A DNA stretch of 64,000 bases. Origin: Arthrobacter pascens. Lineage in GTDB: Bacteria > Actinomycetota > Actinomycetes > Actinomycetales > Micrococcaceae. Position 1 is the first letter of the stretch. Each line of letters starts with the position of its first letter. Where the stretch lies: positions 62,001 to 126,000 of the forward strand of contig NZ_JAFHKT010000152.1 of the NCBI RefSeq assembly GCF_017052465.1, read 5' to 3'. The notes below the pieces were generated by a model. It saw nothing but the letters and a program-made list of their open reading frames with translations, made no database searches and was not told the origin of the DNA. Below, in pieces: positions 58,825-64,000 of the stretch. The position numbers and the translations under genes are program-made.

Positions 58825-58840
58825 TGTGAGATGAGACACA
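58825..58840 (-). promoter_or_regulatory. CRP/GlxR-like box before the peptide importer
   Basis: TGTGA-N6-ACACA matches nine of ten bases of the CRP/GlxR consensus and lies about 115 bases upstream of the binding-protein start codon. Carbon-source control of the importer is a possibility. It is one base from a perfect match, and its distance from a promoter is unknown. Confidence 0.3.
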
Positions 58841-58884
58841 AAATTTACCATAGGGAGGCTCGGAACCTACTCGCGGGTACGAAA

Positions 58885-58913
58885 GACGGCCGGCGGAAAA
58901 TCCGCCGGCCGTC
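58885..58913 (-). terminator. Terminator of mnmA
   Basis: A perfect 13-base stem (gacggccggcgga with its complement) has a three-base loop and is followed, in the mnmA direction, by tttcg. It lies about 40 bases after the mnmA stop. Confidence 0.88.
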
Positions 58914-58954
58914 CTGTGGTCCGAAATGGGGTCTGGTTATTTCAAATCAGTGGG

Positions 58955-60097
58955 CTACTTCAGCTCGGCGCGCTGCAGCGAGCGGGCGGCGTCGATCGTG
59001 GCTTGGCCAAGGACCCGGCTGCCCTGGTACAGCACCACCGTCTGGCCGGGAGCAACCCCCCGGAGCGGCTCAGTCAGTGTGACCACGAGGCTGTCTCGTT
59101 CCACGCCGCCGTCATCGGCAACGCGCTCCACCCGTGCCCTCGCGGGAACGGGATCGCCGTGCGCGCGGACCTGCGCATAGCAGTCGAAGTCGGCACCCGT
59201 GCCCACTTCGCCGATGGGCAGCCCGGCCCAGGAAACCTTGATGCCGCGGATCTCGTCGATGGCGAGGAGAGCCTCCGGCCCGACAACTACCTTGTTCTCC
59301 TTGGGCCGGATTTCGAGGACGAACCTGGGCTTTCCGTCGGCGGCTGGCCGGCCGAGCTTCAGGCCGCGGCGCTGTCCCACGGTGAAGGCGTTGGCCCCGG
59401 GGTGCTCGCCCACTTTGGATCCGGACTCGTCCACGATGTCACCGGAGGTCATCTCGATCTTCTCCGCAAGCCAGCCGGCGGTGTCGCCGTCGGGGATGAA
59501 GCAGATGTCATGGCTGTCCGGCTTGTTGGCCACGGAGAGCCCGCGCCGTTCGGCTTCTGCCCGCACCTCGGCCTTGGACGGAGTATCGGCGAGGGGGAAC
59601 ATCGAGTGCTTGAGCTGCTCATGCGTCAGCACGCCCAGTACGTAGCTCTGGTCCTTGGCCCAGTCAGCGGCGCGGTGCAGCTCGGGGTTGCCGTCGGCGT
59701 CGTTGATCACCTTGGCATAGTGCCCCGTACACACGGCATCGAACCCGAGGGCGATGGCCTTCTCCAGCAGGGCAGCGAACTTGATGCGTTCGTTGCACCG
59801 CATGCAGGGATTCGGGGTGCGGCCCGCGGCGTATTCGTCGATGAAGTCCTGGACCACATCCTCCTTGAACCGCTCGGAGAAGTCCCACACGTAGTACGGG
59901 ATGCCCAAAACGTCGCAGGCACGCCAGGCGTCGCGGGAGTCCTCGATGGTGCAGCAGCCCCTGCTTCCCGTACGCAGGGTGCCGGGCATCCGGGACAGCG
60001 CCAGATGGACCCCGACGACGTCGTGCCCCGCCTCGACGGCGCGGGCGGCGGCAACGGCGGAGTCAACTCCGCCGCTCATGGCTGCTAGAACTCGCAT
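58955..60097 (-). CDS. mnmA: tRNA-specific 2-thiouridylase MnmA
   Basis: A 380-residue enzyme that thiolates U34 of Lys, Glu and Gln tRNAs. The PP-loop is [17 protein letters not shown] at the N-terminus; the catalytic cysteines lie in [12 protein letters not shown] (about residue 105) and [13 protein letters not shown] (about 200), and the HYAK and [12 protein letters not shown] motifs agree. ATG 60097 places the PP-loop at the expected distance; the longer frame to 60412 has a random-looking leader. Sulfur would come from a cysteine desulfurase, one of which is encoded 1.5 kb away. Confidence 0.96.
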   Translation of the reverse strand: MRVLAAMSGGVDSAVAAARAVEAGHDVVGVHLALSRMPGTLRTGSRGCCTIEDSRDAWRACDVLGIPYYVWDFSERFKEDVVQDFIDEYAAGRTPNPCMRCNERIKFAALLEKAIALGFDAVCTGHYAKVINDADGNPELHRAADWAKDQSYVLGVLTHEQLKHSMFPLADTPSKAEVRAEAERRGLSVANKPDSHDICFIPDGDTAGWLAEKIEMTSGDIVDESGSKVGEHPGANAFTVGQRRGLKLGRPAADGKPRFVLEIRPKENKVVVGPEALLAIDEIRGIKVSWAGLPIGEVGTGADFDCYAQVRAHGDPVPARARVERVADDGGVERDSLVVTLTEPLRGVAPGQTVVLYQGSRVLGQATIDAARSLQRAELK

Positions 60098-60226
60098 TGA
60101 TGCTTTCTGTGGGCTGATATAGGGGGCGGCGGGGTGTCCCTGCCGCTCTTGGGAGCAGTGCGGCGAAACAAGTTGCACTGCACGCCTCCTTATTCTATCG
60201 CCCGGCGGAATCTGACCTAAATTGCC

Positions 60227-60255
60227 TTGACGGCCACTCTGTACTCTTCTAACGT
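60227..60255 (+). promoter_or_regulatory. Sigma70-type promoter for the flavoprotein gene
   Basis: A TTGACG -35 box (60227-60232), a 17-base spacer and a TAACGT -10 box (60250-60255) lie about 60 bases before the ATG of the flavoprotein gene and match the housekeeping sigma consensus well. Confidence 0.55.
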
Positions 60256-60314
60256 CAAAAGAACTGGTTTTAGAGTGCCGGGCCGCGTGGCCTGCCTGAC
60301 GAATCGAGCGGACA

Positions 60315-61568
60315 ATGTCCCCTGAGAACATCGTTATTGCCGGCGCGGGGCTGGCCGGGGCAACGGCCGCCCGCACGCTGCGCACCGAAGGTTTCCACGG
60401 CGACATCATCATCGCCGGAGCGGAGTCCCACCACCCCTACATCAGGCCGCCGCTGTCCAAGGAATACCTGCTGGGCAAAGCCGGGGAGGACGCCGTGGAG
60501 GTCGTGCCGGAGACCTGGTACACGGAGAACAATGTCACCCTCCGGCTGGGCGTTCCGGTGACCGAAGTGGACCCCGCCGGACACACCGTCCGGTACGCCG
60601 ACGGCACGTCCGAGGGGTACGGCGCCCTGCTGCTCGCCACGGGCGCGCTCCCCCGGCCCCTGAAGCTGCCAGGCAGCGGGCTCGACGGCGTCAGCACTTT
60701 CCGGACGCTCGATGACAGCCGGCACCTGCGGGAGCAGCTCGCAGACGGCGGCCGCAACGTTGTCATGATCGGCTCCGGCTGGATCGGCATGGAGCTGGCG
60801 GCCGCGGCGAGCAGCTACGGCAACCACGTCACCCTCCTGGGGCTGGAGGAGGTACCGCTCGGAGGTGCCATAGGGCCTGAGCTGGGCCGGTTCTTCCGGA
60901 CGCTGCATGAGGGCAACGGCGTACGGTTCGTGCTGCCCGGCTCGGCACGCGAAATCACCGGCCACGCGGGCAAAGTCACGGGGGTCCTCACCGATTCGGG
61001 CGAGCGGCTGCCGGCGGACATCGTGGTCATCGCCGTAGGCGTGGTGCCGGACACTGCCTTGGCAGGCGCGGCCGGGCTGGAGCTCCGGAACGGGATCCTG
61101 ACGGACGCCTCGCTGAGGACGAGCGCACCGGACATCTTCGCGGCCGGCGATGTTGCGAACGCCCTGCACCCGTTCACCGGGGAGCACTACCGCAGCGAGC
61201 ACTGGGCCAACGCCCTCAACGGGGGCAAGGTGGCGGGCAAAGCCATGCTCGGCCAGGACGCCGTTCTGGACGCCGTCCCGTACTTTTACACCGACCAGTA
61301 TGACGTCAGCATGGAGTATTCCGGCTTTCCCTCGCTCGCAGCAGATGCCGCGCCAGTCATCCGCGGGTCCCTGGAATCGAAAGAATTCGTGGCCTTCTGG
61401 CAGCGGAAGGGACAGGTGGTGGCCGGGATGAGCGTCAACTGGCCCAAGTCCAGTAAGCCAAGCGCACAGAAGACCATCAAAGCACTCATCTCAGCCCGCT
61501 CGGACGTCGCAGCCGCAGCGCTGTCCGACCCGGCGGTGCCCTTCGATCAGCTGATGCCGGAATCCTGA
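60315..61568 (+). CDS. Ferredoxin/rubredoxin reductase-like FAD oxidoreductase
   Basis: A 417-residue pyridine nucleotide-disulfide oxidoreductase fold without redox cysteines: FAD loop [16 protein letters not shown] at the N-terminus, a second Rossmann loop [23 protein letters not shown] for NAD(P)H, and [15 protein letters not shown] near the end, then a Reductase_C-type tail. It should pass electrons from NAD(P)H to a ferredoxin or rubredoxin; no partner gene is next to it. The stop overlaps the end of the convergent cysteine desulfurase gene by 22 bases. A sigma70-type promoter precedes it. Confidence 0.9.
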   Translation: MSPENIVIAGAGLAGATAARTLRTEGFHGDIIIAGAESHHPYIRPPLSKEYLLGKAGEDAVEVVPETWYTENNVTLRLGVPVTEVDPAGHTVRYADGTSEGYGALLLATGALPRPLKLPGSGLDGVSTFRTLDDSRHLREQLADGGRNVVMIGSGWIGMELAAAASSYGNHVTLLGLEEVPLGGAIGPELGRFFRTLHEGNGVRFVLPGSAREITGHAGKVTGVLTDSGERLPADIVVIAVGVVPDTALAGAAGLELRNGILTDASLRTSAPDIFAAGDVANALHPFTGEHYRSEHWANALNGGKVAGKAMLGQDAVLDAVPYFYTDQYDVSMEYSGFPSLAADAAPVIRGSLESKEFVAFWQRKGQVVAGMSVNWPKSSKPSAQKTIKALISARSDVAAAALSDPAVPFDQLMPES

Positions 61569-62776
61569 CGCGCCACGGTTCCGGCCGTCTGGATAGACGA
61601 CTCATGGCCTGCCATTCCTGCCTGCCGGGCACGGGTGTACGCTTCGGGCAGGGCCGCCAGGAGTGCGTCGACGTCCGCGTCGGTCGAGGGATGGCCGAGC
61701 GTAAAACGCTGGGCTCCGCGGGCTGTTTCTTCGTCCAGTCCCATCGCAAGCAGTACATGGGACGGGCGGGGCACACCAGCCGTGCAGGCCGAGCCGGTGG
61801 ACGATTCGACGCCGGCAAGGTCCAGGAGGAAGAGCAGTGAATCACCTTCGCAGCCCGGGAAGGTGAAGTGTGCGTTCCCGGGCAGCCTGCCCGGCCCGGG
61901 TGCTCCACGCAGCACAGCCGACGGGACGGCGTCGTGGACGCCTGCGATCAGCCGGTCCCTCAGGCCGGAGATCCGGGCGGACTCCGCGGCCAGGTTCTTC
62001 GCCGCTGTCTGGGCGGCGGCGGCAAAAGCCGCGATGGATGCTGTATCCAGGGTGCCGGAGCGGACGTCCCGCTCCTGGCCGCCGCCGTGCTGGACCGGCG
62101 TGAGCTTCACCGCACGTCCCAGCAGCAGTGCGCCCACACCCACTGGCCCGCCGATCTTGTGGCCGGAGATGGACATGGCGTCCAGGCCGGACTCCTTGAA
62201 GTCCACCGGAATGGAACCGAATGCCTGGACGGCGTCGGAGTGGACAGGCACGCCTGCGGCGTGGGACAGCTCGACGATTCGCTGCACCGGCTGGATGGTG
62301 CCCACCTCGTTGTTTGCCCACATGACCGTCACTAGGGCGATTGACTGTGGATCGCGGAGGAGTTCGGCTTCGAGGACGCCGAGGTCCAGCACCCCGTTCG
62401 AGTCCACGGGCAGCCAGGTGACGTCGGCACCTTCGTGCCGCTGCAGCCACTCCACCGTGTCCATAACGGCGTGATGCTCGACGGCGGAGCAGAGGATCCG
62501 GTGCCGCCCCGGGTCTTCGCTGCGCCTGGACCAGTAAAGTCCCTTGACCGCAAGGTTGTCGGCCTCGGTTCCGCCCGAGGTGAAGATGACCTCCGACGGA
62601 TGGGCGCCTGCGGCCGCGGCAAGGGTTTCCCGGGCGTCTTCGACGGAGCGGCGTGCCCGCCGTCCTGCGCCGTGCAGCGATGACGGGTTTCCGGTCCGAG
62701 CCAACTCGCGGGTCAGCGCAGCCAGCGCCTCGGCGGCTATGGGCGTGGTGGCAGCATGATCCAGGTAAGCAGGCAC
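61547..62776 (-). CDS. Cysteine desulfurase (IscS/NifS family)
   Basis: A 409-residue PLP enzyme that takes sulfur from cysteine. It has [10 protein letters not shown] at the N-terminus, [37 protein letters not shown], the PLP lysine in [12 protein letters not shown] and the catalytic loop cysteine in STGSACTAG. The short loop matches the IscS-like group used for Fe-S clusters and tRNA thiolation. The start is GTG at 62776. It is downstream of the SufR-like regulator on the same strand (24-base gap), and mnmA lies nearby. Confidence 0.95.
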   Translation of the reverse strand: MPAYLDHAATTPIAAEALAALTRELARTGNPSSLHGAGRRARRSVEDARETLAAAAGAHPSEVIFTSGGTEADNLAVKGLYWSRRSEDPGRHRILCSAVEHHAVMDTVEWLQRHEGADVTWLPVDSNGVLDLGVLEAELLRDPQSIALVTVMWANNEVGTIQPVQRIVELSHAAGVPVHSDAVQAFGSIPVDFKESGLDAMSISGHKIGGPVGVGALLLGRAVKLTPVQHGGGQERDVRSGTLDTASIAAFAAAAQTAAKNLAAESARISGLRDRLIAGVHDAVPSAVLRGAPGPGRLPGNAHFTFPGCEGDSLLFLLDLAGVESSTGSACTAGVPRPSHVLLAMGLDEETARGAQRFTLGHPSTDADVDALLAALPEAYTRARQAGMAGHESSIQTAGTVARQDSGIS

Positions 62777-62799
62777 GGGTTAATTCTACAAAGCTCTGG

Positions 62800-63474
62800 T
62801 TAGGGCCTGATCCTGGCGCAACAGCGTCCGGCGGACCGGTCCTCCTCCACCTTCTCTTCCGGCACCCCGCAGGCGGACGCGGCACCGCTGAGGAAAGCGC
62901 CGTTCATGGCGCACACGACGTCCGCGTGGCCCTCCGCCAGCCGGTGGAACGGACAGTTCAGGAGGACCATTCCTCCCTGACCGTCGGGAGCGGGACGGTA
63001 GCCGACGCGTGTCAGCAGTTGCTCCAGCGACACTCCCCCGCCGGCGGCAGCCTGCCCGCGGGCGTAGGCCGTGGCAACGAGCGCCTCGCCGACGGGACCT
63101 CGGCCTGACATCGATGACTCGATCGCCGACGCCAGGAGCTCCCCCGCCAGATCGTAGCTCCGGTCCGGGACGGACGCGCCCACTTCCTCAAGTGCGGGAC
63201 GGTACAGCTTGGCTGGCCGGCCCGAACCGGGCCCGGCCTTGCCGCCGAGCTTCCTGAATTCGACGGCGAGGAGGCCGTCCCGCACCAACCGGTCCAAGTG
63301 GAACGACGCCGTGCTTCTCGGAAGATCCAGCGCGCCTGCGGCGTCGTCACGACCGACCGCCGACTGGGCCGAGGCGACGTATTCAAAGAGGCGCCGCCGG
63401 GTAGCATCCCCCAGCGACGCCAGCGCAGCCAGCCGTTCCGCCCACGACAACTTCGCTCCTGGTTCACGGGTCAT
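62800..63474 (-). CDS. Cysteine-rich HTH regulator (SufR-like)
   Basis: A 224-residue transcription factor with an ArsR/DeoR-type winged helix (about 10-85: LASLGDATRRRLFEYVASAQSAVGRDDAA, LPRSTASFHLDRLVRDGLL) and a C-terminal domain with a cysteine set in CPFHRL, VVCAMNGAFL, ACGVPEE and a final GRCCARIRP. SufR-type proteins bind an Fe-S cluster with such cysteines and repress Fe-S assembly genes. It directly precedes the cysteine desulfurase and is divergent from the DoxX-like gene, with palindromes in between. A cluster is inferred, not shown. Confidence 0.85.
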   Translation of the reverse strand: MTREPGAKLSWAERLAALASLGDATRRRLFEYVASAQSAVGRDDAAGALDLPRSTASFHLDRLVRDGLLAVEFRKLGGKAGPGSGRPAKLYRPALEEVGASVPDRSYDLAGELLASAIESSMSGRGPVGEALVATAYARGQAAAGGGVSLEQLLTRVGYRPAPDGQGGMVLLNCPFHRLAEGHADVVCAMNGAFLSGAASACGVPEEKVEEDRSAGRCCARIRP

Positions 63475-63489
63475 GACTCCAGCGTATCT

Positions 63490-63552
63490 CTAAAAACAAG
63501 ATTCATTGCTAAATAGCTGGCAGAGATCTAAAATCAAACTATCTACTTTTAG
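63490..63552. promoter_or_regulatory. Operator region between regulator and DoxX-like gene
   Basis: The AT-rich gap holds ctaaaaacaag (63490), the palindrome gctaaatagc (63508-63517) and the inverted repeat ctaaaa-N13-ttttag (63528-63552), the last just before the downstream ribosome site. The AT content is far above the surroundings. These are likely operators for the adjacent regulator. Confidence 0.5.
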
Positions 63553-63566
63553 AAGGAGTGTGTGTC

Positions 63567-63983
63567 ATGAAAACGTCAGCATTGACCGGAACTGCGGGGA
63601 GCCAAACTGTGGCGCCGGAGCCGACCCGTCAGGCGTTCCTGCTGTTGCGCACCGTCTTCACGGTGGCGCCCATCCTCTTTGGCCTCGATAAATTCGCCAA
63701 CCTCCTCACCGACTGGACAACGTATCTCGCTCCGGTGGCGACGTCGGTGATCCCGGTGTCGGCGCAGACCTTCATGTATGCGGTGGGGATCATTGAGATC
63801 CTCGCGGGAATCCTGGTTGCCGTCCGTCCGCGGATCGGCTCGCTGGTGGTGGCCGCCTGGCTGGTGGGGATCATCGTGAACCTGCTCATCCTGGGCAACT
63901 TCTATGACGTTGCCCTGCGCGACTTCGGCCTCTTCGTGGGCGCAGTCGCACTGAACCGGCTCGCCACGGCCGCTGGAAAGTAG
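63567..63983 (+). CDS. DoxX-like membrane protein
   Basis: A 138-residue protein with four hydrophobic segments after a 22-residue polar N-terminus (FLLLRTVFTVAPILFGLDKFANLLTDW, then three more), as in DoxX/DoxD-like proteins, which are linked to quinone or thiol redox chemistry in the membrane. AAGGAG eight bases before ATG 63567 fixes the start. It is divergent from the cysteine-rich regulator and probably controlled by it. Specific function is unknown. Confidence 0.82.
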   Translation: MKTSALTGTAGSQTVAPEPTRQAFLLLRTVFTVAPILFGLDKFANLLTDWTTYLAPVATSVIPVSAQTFMYAVGIIEILAGILVAVRPRIGSLVVAAWLVGIIVNLLILGNFYDVALRDFGLFVGAVALNRLATAAGK

Positions 63984-64000
63984 CGCAGCAGGGGGTGGGC

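Overview
The window is chromosomal DNA of a high-GC actinobacterium, most like an Arthrobacter/Pseudarthrobacter (Micrococcaceae). Reasons: dense GC-rich coding with many GTG/TTG starts and 4-base ATGA/GTGA gene overlaps; the actinobacterial genes mtrA-mtrB-lpqB, whiB1-pdtaS, the 1600-residue NAD-glutamate dehydrogenase, an Rv3235-type gene, secA1 and long-form hpf; and galactofuranose genes glf and glfT2 with no mycolate genes in view. 52 protein genes are called. No rRNA, tRNA, IS element or CRISPR array was seen, and no gap exceeds about 300 bases.

Region 1 (1-14285) is a cell-surface glycan locus. A minus-strand operon (11498 down to about 1626) encodes an unrecognised possible glycosyltransferase, then homologues of LegH/NeuD, LegI/NeuB, LegG/NeuC, a CBS-domain nucleotidyltransferase of the PtmE type, LegB and LegC, a Wzx-type flippase and an acyltransferase. 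A second, OafA-like acyltransferase runs off the left edge. Divergently, 11536-14285 encodes a Gfo/Idh/MocA oxidoreductase, a CMP-nonulosonate synthetase (LegF/NeuA) and an SDR (PtmF-, PtmB- and PtmA-like). Together this looks like a full set for a CMP-legionaminic-acid-type nonulosonic acid made by the Campylobacter-type nucleotide-sugar route, with export and decoration genes.

Region 2 (14326-23261) continues the envelope theme: two GT2 glycosyltransferases flanking a DUF2304 membrane protein, a large multi-spanning membrane protein, and a minus-strand operon glf-glfT2-permease-ATPase that would make and export a galactofuranose polymer by an ABC (Wzm/Wzt-type) route. Two export mechanisms therefore lie side by side.

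Region 3 (23457-39492) holds an FHA-containing FtsK/EssC-type ATPase without visible type VII partners, whiB1 with a CRP/GlxR-like box, the histidine kinase pdtaS, the giant glutamate dehydrogenase, a CpaE-like ATPase with a SAF-domain protein, a small BldC/excisionase-like DNA-binding protein, a LysM protein preceded by phased 10-base repeats, and an Rv3235-like protein.

Region 4 (39580-53030) is housekeeping: secA1, a YcaQ-like DNA glycosylase, hpf, comF, lpqB-mtrB-mtrA, a DUF4166 protein, a methionine-synthase-like protein, chorismate mutase and an F420/NADP-type oxidoreductase.

Region 5 (53123-64000) holds a peptide ABC importer operon (binding protein, two permeases, fused double ATPase), mnmA, a ferredoxin-reductase-like flavoprotein, a cysteine desulfurase, a cysteine-rich SufR-like regulator and a divergent DoxX-like membrane protein. 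The cysteine desulfurase and MnmA can act together in tRNA thiolation, and the regulator suggests Fe-S or redox control.
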